Shown here: positions 43,332-54,145 of the stretch, piece by piece
Position numbering within the stretch: position 1 is the stretch's first letter
Layout: each line of letters opens with the position of its first letter
NCBI GenBank assembly: GCA_900073065.1
Contig: FJOG01000002.1
Span: 1,520,243 to 1,584,242 of the forward strand
Direction of reading: 5' to 3'
Source of the DNA: Phialocephala subalpina
Taxonomy: Eukaryota; Ascomycota; Leotiomycetes; Helotiales; Mollisiaceae
DNA: 64,000 nucleotides
Notes under the pieces: generated by a model
The model's database searches: none
What the model saw: only the letters and a program-made list of their open reading frames with translations
What the model was told of the DNA's origin: nothing
Translations under genes and position numbers: made by a program

Positions 43332-44948
43332 TCAATGACCGCGGGTCGCACCCTTCACCAACTTCAAGGCACTCTCTTCCCAGCCAGCTGCACCACCATT
43401 GGCTTTGATCAAAGTCAGAGCATCAATGCTATCGAATGGCTCAATACGACGTCGACCTATCAGCGCACACTTTCTTGTGCTGGGGATTCGCAGCATCTCT
43501 TTCTCGACATCCCATCCACAATCTGTTGCCAACTTCGCAACCCAAGCGACAAGAGAGGCATATGCGCTACTAGGAGGACCCGAAGAGTTTGTGGAGGGAG
43601 CTCGGAAACGGGCACCACTGAGAGCATGGCTGCAGCAAGGAATCATCATGAAAGGGCATTCGGATAGAGTCGCAAGAATTGGAGTCCAGGGTGTGAGCTC
43701 ATCGGCGTGGTTGGATATAATGAAAGTGCCTTTTGGAAATCGACCGTCTTGTATTCCCAAATCATGTATCTCTTTTGTTGTATTGTTGGGGTTTAGGGTT
43801 TCTGGAGGTTGATCGTGTTGTATTCCCACATCATGTATTTCTTTTGTTGTACTGTTGAGGTTTAATGTTTCGAGTAAAGCTGGAAGGGGGTGTGAGGAGC
43901 TGTCACCCTGGGCCTTGGATTGAGTGGGTGAATGATGGGATGTCTGTATCAGAGATGAATTCGTAGAGAGGATCGACGGAATCAAAACCATTTCTCTCAA
44001 GTTGTTTTGTGCCTTCTGTGAAAACGTAGACCATGATTTTCGTTTCCTAGCATCGAAACCCCAGCCCGTGTAACCTTCTTCGAGCAGGACGTGAACAAGT
44101 AGTCCATTCCCACAGCCAATGTCGACGAATCCAGGGAAGTCCTGTTCTTTGAACATTTCCGCCCACAGCTCGATCAAGAATGCAGCAATTCCAAGGTCCT
44201 CGAAAACATGTTTCGCTGGATCTGTTGCCTCAACCCAACCCTCGACTAATTTTCGAGCATATTTGGCCTTCAATCGTGAATATGTGTTCTGAACGGTGGC
44301 TTGTGGTAAGATCAAGTCGTGATGTACTCGCTTAACGTATCCTGATGCGCAACCTTGACCATGCTTGTACAATACAGCGAGGAGATGCTGCGCTGTACGT
44401 TCCAATTTTTTGGATCGAGGTTCAGATTCGAAGAAGCGGTAATGAATCGAGATCGTTCCTTCGTTGGTAGAGGGCTGAAAAGTATGCAGAAAACCGATTC
44501 CATGCACAGCAGGATGATAGAAGGGAGATTCGGAAGCTTTCAATATGTGTGGAAGGTATGTGACTAGGGAATGGATTTCTCCCGAGTCCTTCTCCTGATG
44601 GTGGAAGAGGCATGTCTGATCCAGAGGCTTATCCACAAGCATATTTCTTGGAATCATAGTTCGCACCATGATAGTCTTGAGGTCGAAGTTTGTGAAGTGT
44701 GTGATCCTTGCTGGTATGTCTGAAGTGTCTAAGAAGGCATCATCGGAGGGACGGTCCAAGGATATGTCCGCTCGAAATAAATGATTTGAATTGATGTTGG
44801 GATTTCGAATCAGGTTCAGCATGACCTGTCTGAAGATTTCTGGAGGAAAGGAGCAGTTGTGGCTGTAGAGAGGTGTCCATATTTTGCCCGAGGTCTCCTC
44901 AAGATTGGGAACAGCGCCCACGGGCGTTGACTCTGGACTGAAACCCAT
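43332..44948 (-). CDS. TRM44: tRNA (uracil-O2-)-methyltransferase Trm44
   Basis: Single exon, 538 residues from ATG 44948. The TRM44 family makes 2'-O-methyluridine at position 44 of tRNA-Ser with S-adenosylmethionine in the cytoplasm. The SAM-binding motif FVDIGCGNGLLVHVLLEEGY lies at about 274-293, followed by the family block TGWGFDARKRKSW. The later blocks FIISNHADELTPWTPILA and FMMIPCCSHALSGARF are also typical. The loop between them holds a 23-residue tandem duplication. It is divergent from the eL24 gene. Confidence 0.9.
   Translation of the reverse strand: MGFSPESTPVGAVPNLEETSGKIWTPLYSHNCSFPPEIFRQVMLNLIRNPNINSNHLFRADISLDRPSDDAFLDTSDIPARITHFTNFDLKTIMVRTMIPRNMLVDKPLDQTCLFHHQEKDSGEIHSLVTYLPHILKASESPFYHPAVHGIGFLHTFQPSTNEGTISIHYRFFESEPRSKKLERTAQHLLAVLYKHGQGCASGYVKRVHHDLILPQATVQNTYSRLKAKYARKLVEGWVEATDPAKHVFEDLGIAAFLIELWAEMFKEQDFPGFVDIGCGNGLLVHVLLEEGYTGWGFDARKRKSWSTFSQKAQNNLREMVLIPSILSTNSSLIQTSHHSPTQSKAQGDSSSHPLPALLETLNLNSTTKEIHDVGIQHDQPPETLNPNNTTKEIHDLGIQDGRFPKGTFIISNHADELTPWTPILATLSECPFMMIPCCSHALSGARFRAPSTNSSGPPSSAYASLVAWVAKLATDCGWDVEKEMLRIPSTRKCALIGRRRIEPFDSIDALTLIKANGGAAGWEESALKLVKGATRGH
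43734..43871 (-). repeat. TRM44: in-frame 2 x 69 bp tandem repeat inside TRM44
   Basis: Units 43871-43803 and 43802-43734 encode ETLNLNSTTKEIHDVGIQHD and ETLNPNNTTKEIHDLGIQDG, each followed by three more residues. They are about 80-85% identical and keep the frame. They lie in the linker between the SAM-binding and C-terminal conserved blocks. Confidence 0.85.
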
Positions 44949-45352
44949 CTTCAATATCTATCATCGATAGTCTAGAATCGATGCAAAGCTCACGCAGCGG
45001 TGGGAGAGGACGAAGAGATAATCACGTGACACATTGGATCGATGCCACGTCAAGCCTGAGAACATTGATTCAGATGTTGATGGAGGTGATAGATCGGCTG
45101 ACTGAATATTATCTTCGCGAGAGCCAGCCTCATCACCTTTTCGAAGGTTGCAATGTCCCGCATTTGTCCAGGACATTCGAGATGAGGCTGAATTTGCTAT
45201 GATGTTTCTAAAACTAAAATACGCTAGCGCTAAGCGAGGTCGTTAGCTCGCACACGAAATTCAACCCAGAATTATCGCCGTGACGAGCAACGACAACCAC
45301 CAACTCGAATCAACAACTAACACAGTCGGCGGAAACCTACGCAACAGCCAAT
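44949..45352. promoter_or_regulatory. divergent promoter TRM44 / ribosomal protein eL24
   Basis: 404 bp between start codons. CGCTAGCGCTAAGCGAGG near 45222 is partly palindromic; the last 100 bp before 45353 are C/A-rich as in ribosomal-protein leaders. Confidence 0.45.
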
Positions 45353-46066
45353 ATGCGTACCTACGACGATACCTTCTCCGGCGAGAAGATCTACCCTGGA
45401 AAGGTACGGAACCCTCTGCGCGACGACCTCGAAATGGAGATGCAAATAGTGGCGATTAGCAGAAATTAGCTGGCAGATGGAAATGAGGGCATTGGATTCG
45501 AGAGTAGAAGATGCTGACAGGTTGATTTACAGGGCAAGCTCTACGTCCGTGGTGATAGTAAGATCTTCCGATTCCAGAATGGCAAGACCGAGTCCCTCTT
45601 CCTCCAACGCAAGAACCCCCGTCGCATTGCCTGGACCGTTCTCTTCCGAAGACAACACAAGAAGGGTATCTCTGAGGTATGGCATATCCCATGAGTTGGC
45701 GTTTTGTAGAGCTGCAGAGCGAAGGAGACGAACTGGACGAGATGATGGATAATTAGCTAACGAAGCTCTCACGAACAGGAAGTTGCCAAGAAGCGATCCC
45801 GCCGCACAGTCAAGTCACAACGTGCCATCGTCGGTGCCTCCCTCGACGTCATTAAGGAGCGACGAACCCAAAGACCCGAAGCCCGATCCGCTGCCCGTCA
45901 AGAGGCTATCAAGGCCGGAAAGGAGAAGAGAGCTGCTGCTCAGAGCGCGAAGAAGGCTGAGAAGGCGAAGACCGCTGCTTCCGCTTCGAAGGGACAAGCT
46001 GCGAGATTGACGAGCAAGCAAGGAGCGAAGGGTGCACCAAAGAAGGTCCAGGCCACGAGCCGTTAA
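45353..46066 (+). CDS. RPL24: 60S ribosomal protein L24 (eL24)
   Basis: Exons 45353-45403, 45533-45676 and 45779-46066 with introns of 129 and 102 bp; 160 residues. The product begins [20 protein letters not shown], continues [20 protein letters not shown] and [20 protein letters not shown], and has an Ala/Lys-rich C-terminal tail ([20 protein letters not shown]). All blocks match fungal eL24. Introns close to the start codon and in the middle are usual for fungal ribosomal-protein genes. Confidence 0.96.
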
Positions 46067-46702
46067 GGAGTTGAGAGGGCTGGTCTGCTTTTTGTTCTGG
46101 TTTGTGGGAAAGGTCACGCATGGATGAGCATATGGGCTTCGCGCGGTCTTGAACGATAGCTGATCAATGCAAAAATGGTGCATTCACGATCTTTCGAGCC
46201 AATACAGCATCCGGCCAAAACGAGCCTTTGATCTTCTACAAACAATCCGCGATGGAGGATTCGATTTTCATGCACAAGGTCACAGTGCGGCCTCGATCAA
46301 TCCAATTACACTTGAGAAGGAGGCGTTTTGATTCACGCCAGCCACTGCTGAATCTGAAGCGGGCGCTCCTCGATGAACGTGCCAAGTGGTGGTTCTGATA
46401 CAATCGAGTTTGCCTTTTTGATACTTTTTAAATTTCAAAATCTCAAGAAACTGCGTACCATGACAATTTCCAGGCATTTCCCCATCTCTAGGACCTCCAA
46501 GCCAAATCCCAAAACACCAGTGCGATCTCAAGTCAGCCCGTCACCGCCAGCTCCCGCTAGAGTCATACGAAACTCCTTCGCACTAAGGATGCACTGGAAT
46601 GTTGATATTCCAAACGAAAAAACATCAGCGGTCATTGAAATACTCTGCGTCCAACTTCTTTCGGCCTTCAACAAACGCCCACTCATGCCAAGCCAAAACA
46701 CA
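46067..46702. other. intergenic, nothing firmly recognised
   Basis: 3' flank of eL24 and the decayed 3' portion of the following relic. A minus frame 46280-46531 and a plus frame 46373-46888 overlap; neither has domain support. Confidence 0.35.
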
Positions 46703-47150
46703 TCACGATCGTCCCCCTCCCAAACTTCTTATCGTCTTGTTAGCTGTAAGCACTTGTCGAAGATGATTGTATGCTGGCATCGACTCTATATCATTGTGGT
46801 GGAGCCATTCTTCCTTGTCGTCTGCTCTGAGTTTCATTTCCCGCTTGTGCTCAGATGCAGAGAATGTGCGATCATATGTATCGCCTGAAGAGTCAGAGTA
46901 GTCGAAGAACATGGACTTGAATTTGTTCACGCGAGTGATCCTTTGTGCCTTGAACCGGAACGGAAAGACAAAAGTTATGTGTTTGATCTGCAATAAATCC
47001 TTGAGTTTTCTTTGTTGAATTCTTCGACATTGCGTGCGTCTACTTGAGCATGGATACGAGTGTACTCTTCAAGATATTCAGCATGAGTATCAAAATTCTC
47101 ACCACTACAGATGCTAACATTTATTAGAGACTGCACGAAAAGTGATGATG
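46703..47150 (-). pseudogene. decayed copy B of the LPxELR-motif (2EXR-like) family
   Basis: From about 47110 one minus frame reads FDTHAEYLEEYTRIHAQVDA and RNVEEFNKENSR, then stops. Another frame resumes with LQIKHITFVFPFRFKAQRIT and RVNKFKSMFFDYSD. The intact paralogue at 47489-48589 has the same order (FLHAEFLDESKRIHAQIDKY, NVEKFNKKN, LLKIRHLSVTFPLEFRAQKI, NNINSMSFDG). DNA similarity continues upstream over the LPCELRLMVFRE codons in broken form (around 47120-47150). One frameshift plus a degraded 5' part mark it as a relic. Confidence 0.7.
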
Positions 47151-47488
47151 TTCAAGTTCATTGCATTATTCTTGTTCGTTTCGAAGTTCAACGAATTTAT
47201 GTACTGAACAACGACAAATACTGGAGGCCGTTAGAACCTATCTGTCCAGGCGCTGCATCGATGAATGATTCCGACTGGGGCAGCTGAAAATGTCCCACAG
47301 ACGCCAGGACATCCCAATGACATCTACATGGTGGCTGAGCATCAAAGAGAAAACCTTACCCATCGCCTCGTTTCCATCGTGCGTCTGGGATCCACCAAAC
47401 TACAATTTCCCATCCACTTCCATTTGTATGTTCATTCTCAATGTCCCAAGCAAGTCCGTACAGTCATACCGATCCTCATCTACGCCCC
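47151..47488. other. short intergenic stretch between family copies
   Basis: No gene is recognised; short frames only. Confidence 0.4.
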
Positions 47489-48589
47489 CTAACGCCCCCC
47501 AGCGGTCAATAAGCCACTAACCAGACCGCCATCAGCCTTCTCCCATACCAAATGCAGACTTCCGTCAGCCTGCTTCTCTTCCCTTGGCTTGAATCCCAAC
47601 AAACCCGTAAATACCAACCCGTATCCTGGCGCCTTCACCTTCACCACCAGCTTTCTCAAACTACTCCTATTCGCTCCAATGACCCAGCGTAGAACTTCCG
47701 ATGCACTTGTACTGGCGAGGGGATCGGACCTAGCGTTGACGGAATCTCCAAAGGCCATACCGTCGAAGGACATTGAGTTGATGTTGTTCATGAGCGTGAT
47801 TTTCTGGGCTCTGAATTCGAGTGGGAAAGTGACGCTCAAATGTCTGATTTTGAGTAGGTTTTTGATGTTTTTTTTGTTGAATTTTTCGACGTTGTATTTA
47901 TCGATTTGGGCGTGGATGCGCTTGGATTCGTCAAGGAATTCGGCGTGAAGGAAGGGATTGAAGCCATTGTCCAGAGCTTGGAGGATCAATGGGGCGTTGG
48001 CACTTTCGCGAAAGACCATAAGGCGTAGTTCGCAAGGGAGGTCTTTGATGCGCGTGAGCAGGGTCTTTTTGTTGTCGCTGCTGCTGTCGCGCGTCGCGCA
48101 AGCACCTCTAACGTCAGGTCCGTCCAGAGACATTCTTTCGATGGATTGTTGCAGGCCGCGATCAGTCGACTGCATGTTGGGAGTGCGCGTCGCGGAAACC
48201 TTTATCTTTTTGAAGATGATCATGGCGGAAGCATCGACGGGTGCCTTTCTCTTCAGGACCGTCGTTGGCTTGGGAGACTGGGTGGGTTCTGTGTCCAGAT
48301 CTTGCGCTTTAGAATCGCCAAAGTTTATTGTTGTTCCGCTTGAACCAAATGACTCAAATGATCCAACTCCTTGGGGGTATTGAGGTTTGACTCTTTTGGG
48401 AGGGATATCGATCTTAGCGGCGGCTGCTTGTCTTTTTGGTGCCATTGCGTAAAGGTGATGTTTATATTCAAAGAATGCCGGTGAATTTGTTCTTGTTTCT
48501 GGTCTTGATATTGAGTTTGGTTTGGAGTCAGTTTTGGTTTTCGGAAAGAAAGGTGCAAGTATTGATTTATACTGTTTCCACGAGTCCAT
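47489..48589 (-). CDS. intact member of the LPxELR-motif (2EXR-like) hypothetical family
   Basis: Single exon, 366 residues from ATG 48589; an internal ATG at 48445 (MAPKRQAAAAKIDIPPKRVK) is an equally likely start. Residues 50-150 are basic and disordered with two NLS-like stretches (PPKRVK; VLKRKAP). The conserved part starts with LLTRIKDLPCELRLMVFRES, an LPxELR motif as in fungal 2EXR/F-box-like proteins. It continues with RIHAQIDKYNVEKFNKKNIK and LLKIRHLSVTFPLEFRAQKI, and ends in a Leu-rich part (SSLRKLVVKVKAPGYGLVFT). Function unknown. Two broken relatives lie at 39860-40339 and 46703-47150 on the same strand. Confidence 0.7.
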   Translation of the reverse strand: MDSWKQYKSILAPFFPKTKTDSKPNSISRPETRTNSPAFFEYKHHLYAMAPKRQAAAAKIDIPPKRVKPQYPQGVGSFESFGSSGTTINFGDSKAQDLDTEPTQSPKPTTVLKRKAPVDASAMIIFKKIKVSATRTPNMQSTDRGLQQSIERMSLDGPDVRGACATRDSSSDNKKTLLTRIKDLPCELRLMVFRESANAPLILQALDNGFNPFLHAEFLDESKRIHAQIDKYNVEKFNKKNIKNLLKIRHLSVTFPLEFRAQKITLMNNINSMSFDGMAFGDSVNARSDPLASTSASEVLRWVIGANRSSLRKLVVKVKAPGYGLVFTGLLGFKPREEKQADGSLHLVWEKADGGLVSGLLTAGGR

Positions 48590-49115
48590 ATCAAAATGGT
48601 GGCAGTTGCGCTGATGTGGTTAGACTGCGGGAGCACCCTTCAACCAACCCTATATGCAGTATAGTCTGAGCTGTTGACTTTTCAGTGTGACTATTCACGT
48701 ATTAGTATTGGGGTTGTCATATTCACCACAATTGATTTCATCATCGTTGTTTTGGGAAAGCGTCACCTTCGCGTCCCTGCCCAAGCGAGCACATCTAGAA
48801 GTGCCGCTCTCTGTAGCAGCACTAGCAGGCGTTTCATTGGATGTGGAAATCTCAGTGCGAGAAATGCATAGTGACTATTCCAGAAGTCTACACCAAGTTC
48901 ACAGGATGAGGGATCCTACGTCTAATATGAAGTATCTGGAAAAGGTCCCCATGACCTCGACAATAGAAGGGGAAATACTTAGTCACGAGGGGAAGCAGCG
49001 AACAAACGATTTTAAAACTTCAATAAGTTTGTCATATCTTCATTACCCCCCAAACAGCAGATCTTCTAAGGAAACCTCATCAACTATAGACAAGAACAAA
49101 ACCACCTCTCTAGGC
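48590..49115. other. intergenic
   Basis: 3' flank of the transporter and 5' flank of the hypothetical gene; nothing recognised. Confidence 0.4.
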
Positions 49116-50846
49116 CTACACCTGCGCCTCCTTAACCACCACCGGCGTCTCCTGCCCGCTCTCAGTTGTTCCCTCCAACCTCACCTCCGCAAACTTCCTC
49201 GCATTCGTCCCCCTCGCAAAAAGCATATCAATCTCATCAAACGTCCTTCCCTTCGTCTCCGGCAACCTGAAAAACGTCCAAACCGCCGTACAAAAGGCCA
49301 ACCCGCCCCAAAAGAACCCCGTATACCCCTTCAAATTCCACTCCGTCGGATTCATAAAATATGGTTCTAGCACATTCGCCACCACATTAACAATGTAGTA
49401 AGCGTTTCGAGCTAGGCAAACGGTCTTTTGACGAAGACGAGTACTGCCGATTTCGGCGGGGATGGCCCACCCTAGTTGCCCCACTGAGAGTTGGAAGATG
49501 AATGTCCAGATTAGGGTTAGGGAGGCTTGGGCTGTAGCTACGGATTTGACGTTCGTTTTGACGTTGAGGATTCCGATTAACATCAAGATGGTAGTGAGCG
49601 AGATCATGCCGTAAAGATACGTCTTTCGACGACCGACGTAAGGCATGATGCAAAACCAGGAGATGAGAGTACCGAAAAGTGCCATGGCCGTACCGCCAAC
49701 ATTGAGGTTATAGGTAGCGGAAGTCGAGAACCCGATTTGTTGGAAGAAGTAAGTTGAGTTGTATGCAAATGGCGCACCGGCAAACATTTGGCCTGCGAAT
49801 GCGATGCATGCGATCTCTGTGCGGCGGAGTTCGAAACCACGGAAACAGTCGAAGTAAGAAGTCCCGATTGTTAGTTCTTGCTCGAGATTGTTGGTATGAA
49901 CTATCATGGCTAGGGTTTCTTTGGCGCTGACTTGGGCGGTCTTGGATTGCAGTCTGGTGAGGGATTTCTCTGCTTCGTCGAGACGACCCTTTCGGACGAG
50001 ATGCCACGGGGATTCGGGCATGAAGAGTAGAGCTGGGAAGAGGAACGCGGGCCAGAACCATTGTAGGGCGAAGGCGGCGCGGTAGGACCATTCGTTGTCG
50101 ATTTGGACGAGGCCATCGAGGACACCGGCAGCGATGAGTTGGCCGATGATGAAGCACATGTTGGTATAGCTGGTCAAGTACACTCTCAAGGAGAGAGGAA
50201 GGACTTCTGAAGCATAGGCGGGGCCTGTTTGCCGGACATCTTCGCGTCAGTATACTCCTCAGATAAAACGGGAGTTTGCGGGAAGCGTCGACTTACCGAT
50301 AGTGGCAAATATTCCCCATGGGATACCACATAGGAACTCTCCAGCGCAAAGGATACCGATAGTAGGGGCAGAGAAAGTCATAGCAACAAACCCCGTAAGC
50401 ATAACCAGCGCACCAAGCAGCACCCTCTTCGGTCCAAACCAAGCAACCAAATATCCATTCGCCAAAATTCCAAAGAACGCTCCCACCCCAGATGCATCAC
50501 TAAGTCCAGCTTGCCAAGCAGCAGTCAATTGATAAGTATCAGTCGAGGCATCATAGTTTCCATATTTCTTAGCAAAGGTAGGATAAGCGAAGAAGTTGCC
50601 GATGAGAATTGCGTCGTAGCCTTCCATTACTACGCACATGGAGACCATGACGGACCAGAAGACTGCTGGCCAGTAGGCTTTTACGGCTTGGAGGGGTGGT
50701 TGGTGGTGCTCTGCTTCATTGGCGTGGGCGGCGAGGTTGTTGAGTTGGGCGGGGGAGAGCTTCTCGTCTTCTGATGGGTCGGAGACTTTGGATATGACGG
50801 GTTCGATGGTCGTCCCCATCGTCTCTTTGGGGTCAGTGGGTGACAT
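49116..50846 (-). CDS. MFS sugar transporter (maltose/hexose permease type)
   Basis: Exon 1 50846-50297, intron 50296-50225 (72 bp, GTAAGT...AAACAG), exon 2 50224-49116; 552 residues, 12 predicted membrane helices. Sugar-porter signatures are present: GYDAILIGNFFAYPTFAKKY in helix 1-2, LVAWFGPKRVLLGALV after helix 2, PESPWHLVRKGRLDEAEKSL at the end of the first half, YVGRRKTYLYG in the 8-9 loop and RLPETKGRTFDEIDMLFARG at the end. The overall pattern is closest to fungal alpha-glucoside (MAL31-like) permeases of the plasma membrane. The first ATG after an in-frame upstream extension (MSPTDPKETMG) is chosen because the extension lacks an ATG-led leader. Confidence 0.9.
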
Positions 50847-52594
50847 GGTGGGTGTGCTGTCCCTGGACGAGGAGAAGAAGAGAAAGAAAGGTGAAGTCTG
50901 CAGAAGCAAATTCTCTGAGGAGACCAGGAATGCGAAGCCCTGCAAGATATATCTCCAAGAGATGAGTAAAGTCAAGGACAGTGAAGCTAAGACAACAGTT
51001 CAGACGAAAGCCGATGTCAACTGCTATATAGGTGATTATATCAGTCTTCCCATCTCGCAGAATCGGCTCAACATGCCCTCGAGCTGCTATTTCCAACTTC
51101 GTTTGACTTGGCATGCAAACCCATCACCACTTGGTTTGATGTTCTCGCGTAGAAACATGTCTGTTCCTGACATAATGAACCAATAACCGCGTACTCTTGC
51201 AAACGTTGCTCTCCAAAGACCAGGGCCGGAAAAACTACTCGCCAAAACCTGCTCAGCGTCCATGAGAAAGTGGAAGGAGACGAGCTCCCCCAACCCCGTC
51301 CCCACACAACTTGTTTTTCGTCAAAGAAATTTTCGGAAATATCAGACGATTCTTGTCTGAAGCCGTGCATACAGTGGAGAATTCTCCGAAGTGGGTATAC
51401 CATTTATAAAGCAATCAGAGAGTCTCGATCAAGGTTTGGAAAGAAGTGAAACCTTAAAAGCGGGTACACCCGCATGTTTGGAGTGTGGGGCCGATATCAG
51501 ATTGTTGACAACGCCATCTTCATCTCCAAGATCCATCTCGGACGTTTCAATCTCGGCAAGGTGATCAGATCATAGAATGGTGTCTGGGAGATCAAACGAG
51601 ATATTTGTGGGGAGTTCTTGGTTGCGGGGAGAAGTTGGTTAAGGCTTGAGGGATGAAGAGGCCACGCGTGCTTGGGCTTGGCGTTATGCTTGACATTGAT
51701 GATGGCGGCTGTTGTTGCTGGATTGGGTTTTGAGATGTTTGATATTCTGTGTTCTTGTTAAGATATCCTGGAAATAGGAGGCGGTAGATCGTTTGTTTCT
51801 GCAGAAAATAATTGAGATGCGATTGGGCTGAGCCGAGGGATTGCCGATAGCCCTCATCTCTTACCAATGGATTGGTATCGTGAAGACGGTGTGTTTGTGG
51901 ACTTTTGTGAGAACCTAAAATGTCGTCCACTTTGCACAACACCCCCTATCTCTGGCCGAACTCGCGAAGTCGAGCCCCCGAATTTGACATATCCTGGAAC
52001 ATCGTAAGATCCCAGACTGTTGGTATAAATTTCCCCTGCTTTCTTAGCCACGTGGAAGTGTTGCGATTACCTTTGCGTGGCGAACGAGTAGGCCGCGATG
52101 CTCCTTCGGTCGTTCTCACCAGTGCATCACAATTCCTAGCTCCTCATGGTCTGGAAGACTTTGATGCGCTTGAAAGAAATGAGTACCTTCAAGATCTCCA
52201 AGCCAACGAAACAGAGAAAGCTGCAGACTAACGAGATATTGTTGGTGCTGAAACAGGATGCAAGTTGGAATTGAAGCTCAGAACCGCGCAATCGAAATCT
52301 GGCTCATCATCATTTCTGCCCACGTCTAACAAGCCTAGGACAACTTGAGGTCGACACCACGACATCCTCTGGGAACACTAGATGTCGCTTCACATGGGCA
52401 TCGCTGGCCTGCTTCTTTTACATCCGCTAAACAACCAACAGGAGACAAAAGCTCAAGACAACTATGCGCAAATTCTTGCTCTCAATGGAAGTATTACAAA
52501 GCCACTAGCTCAGCTCCAGAAACTGATGACGCACATTTCAAGTGACTTGGGCTCAAGCCAACTTCCCCAGAAGCCGCCTTGCAGCCCTCGATAG
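50847..52594. other. 1.7-kb region without a recognised gene
   Basis: This holds the transporter promoter and unassigned sequence. Plus frame 51920-52231 (103 codons, ending YLQDLQANETEKAAD) and a following Gln-rich frame 52382-52594 may be remnants of one gene; neither is supported by a domain. Confidence 0.35.
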
Positions 52595-53704
52595 TCACGC
52601 CTCACTTTGCACCTCCCCAAATCTAAACTGTGCCCAACTAAAGCTCCCCTCCGCTTTCGTCCACAACCTCTTCCCCAAATCACTCCCCGCCGCCCCCGCA
52701 CCAATATGAACCGGCAACAAATGCTCAAAACTCGGATGCGCAGGCCTAGCATCCTTCCTCTTCAACAACTCAATCATCTTCCCATCCCTCTCTTCAACCG
52801 ATGACTCAACAGCTTCTCTTAAAGCTTCGTCAAAACTCTTAGCATATGGCTGCACGCCTTCGAAGCCCCATCTCAGGTCTCGCAAGTTATGGACAGCCAT
52901 TCCAGACATGATGAGACATATGCTTTCATCTCGAAGTGGTTGGAGGGCTCGACCGAGAGCGAGGTGTTTAGCGGGATCTTCGTTGGCGTAGAGAGAGACT
53001 TGGACGATGGGGATGTTCAAAGGGTTGGTTTGTTCGTTAAATGCCACTTTGAAGACGCCGAAGACGCCGTGGTCGAGTCCTCTGCGTAGAGGCTGGGTCT
53101 TGATGCCTGCGTTGGTGAGGGCGGCGATTACTTTTAATGCGACTTCGGGAGAGCCTTTATTTGGGAAAGTCTCTTTGTAGTAATGGGCCGGAAACCCGTA
53201 GAAGCTGGGTGGTGTTAGTGAGGTAGGTGAAAAGGGGGAGAGACGGACTCGTAGATCAGGTCGGTGGTTTCTGAAGTGTTGATTTCGATTACGTCTCTTT
53301 CTCCTTGCCAGTGAGCTGAGAAGACGACTATGGCTTTGGGCTTGACTTTCTGGGTGATTTCCTTTCCGATTTTCTGGAGCTGTGGGTAGACTGGGTGGTC
53401 CTTCTCGTACATGATGTTTGGCTGTTACTTTTGTTAGCTCTCCATCTTTATATCGTGATAGGACACTTACGCCTCCATGGCTGAGGAAGTAGACAGGAGT
53501 TCGACCAGTCATATTGAGAGGAGTAGAGATCAGCTGACTCGAGACCTTTGCCGAAGTCGAGACCCGAGTTGTACCAGAGTAAAAAATCTGAGCAAAGCTG
53601 CGAGAAGCAGAAAGGTATTTGGATGCTGGAGACAGAATGATTGCTATTGTTAAGACAAGTAAAGTAACGATGATCGTTGCTATGCGAGAATTGACGAAAT
53701 TCAT
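52595..53704 (-). CDS. LigB/DODA-type extradiol ring-cleavage dioxygenase
   Basis: Exon 1 53704-53471, intron 49 bp (53470-53422), exon 2 53421-53249, intron 44 bp (53248-53205), exon 3 53204-52595; 338 residues. Family blocks appear in order: PVYFLSHGG with a metal-ligand His, IVVFSAHWQGERDVIEIN with a second, LIYDFYGFPAHYYKETFP across the second junction, RRGLDHGVFGVFKVAF, and RPAHPSFEHLLPVHIGAGAA. These match 4,5-DOPA extradiol dioxygenase-like enzymes, which open catechol-type rings with Fe or Zn. Relatives usually start at the equivalent of MTGRTPVYF (ATG at 53512). Here a 64-residue extension with a hydrophobic helix (IATIIVTLLVLTIAIIL) precedes it. Confidence 0.87.
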   Translation of the reverse strand: MNFVNSRIATIIVTLLVLTIAIILSPASKYLSASRSFAQIFYSGTTRVSTSAKVSSQLISTPLNMTGRTPVYFLSHGGVSVLSRYKDGELTKVTAKHHVREGPPSLPTAPENRKGNHPESQAQSHSRLLSSLARRKRRNRNQHFRNHRPDLRVRLSPFSPTSLTPPSFYGFPAHYYKETFPNKGSPEVALKVIAALTNAGIKTQPLRRGLDHGVFGVFKVAFNEQTNPLNIPIVQVSLYANEDPAKHLALGRALQPLRDESICLIMSGMAVHNLRDLRWGFEGVQPYAKSFDEALREAVESSVEERDGKMIELLKRKDARPAHPSFEHLLPVHIGAGAAGSDLGKRLWTKAEGSFSWAQFRFGEVQSEA

Positions 53705-54145
53705 AGGGAATGTTTGCTCATGTGAGGAGTGAAGTACTTTTGTACCGAGTCAGTTAGGAGGACAAGGCTGCCTTTTGCTTTGGCTAGCGGGGTCTCAGAC
53801 AGGGGTTGATTGGTAAATCACAACAGCAGAATTGTCATCATCAGTCATCCGGGGTCCTCGGCTCCCACATGGACAGCCTTGCGATGTGGAAATATTCCGC
53901 GAGAATGGTCTCAAACGTCGGGAAGTGGATGGACAATCTGGCGATGCGGTCCGATGCGATAATAAATTCTTGCAAATCATCAAGTCTCTAATCTAAAGAG
54001 TCTTTTAGCGTTCCTTCCTCTGTGAAGGTGCTTCGTAACCGTTGCCTTTCTTGAGTATTCGCCAGCTCAGCATAGCTATGCTAATACCGACCAAAAAGAA
54101 CAAGATGTATGTGTAATTTGTCTTTCCCGAGCCTTGCTCCTGCAG
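53705..54145. other. intergenic
   Basis: 5' flank of the dioxygenase gene and 3' flank of the thioesterase gene; nothing recognised. Confidence 0.4.

Noticed and set aside
43399..43812. 137-codon plus-strand frame
   Set aside because: Antisense to TRM44 C-terminal region; no domain.
47958..48383. 141-codon plus-strand frame
   Set aside because: Antisense to the intact LPxELR-family gene.
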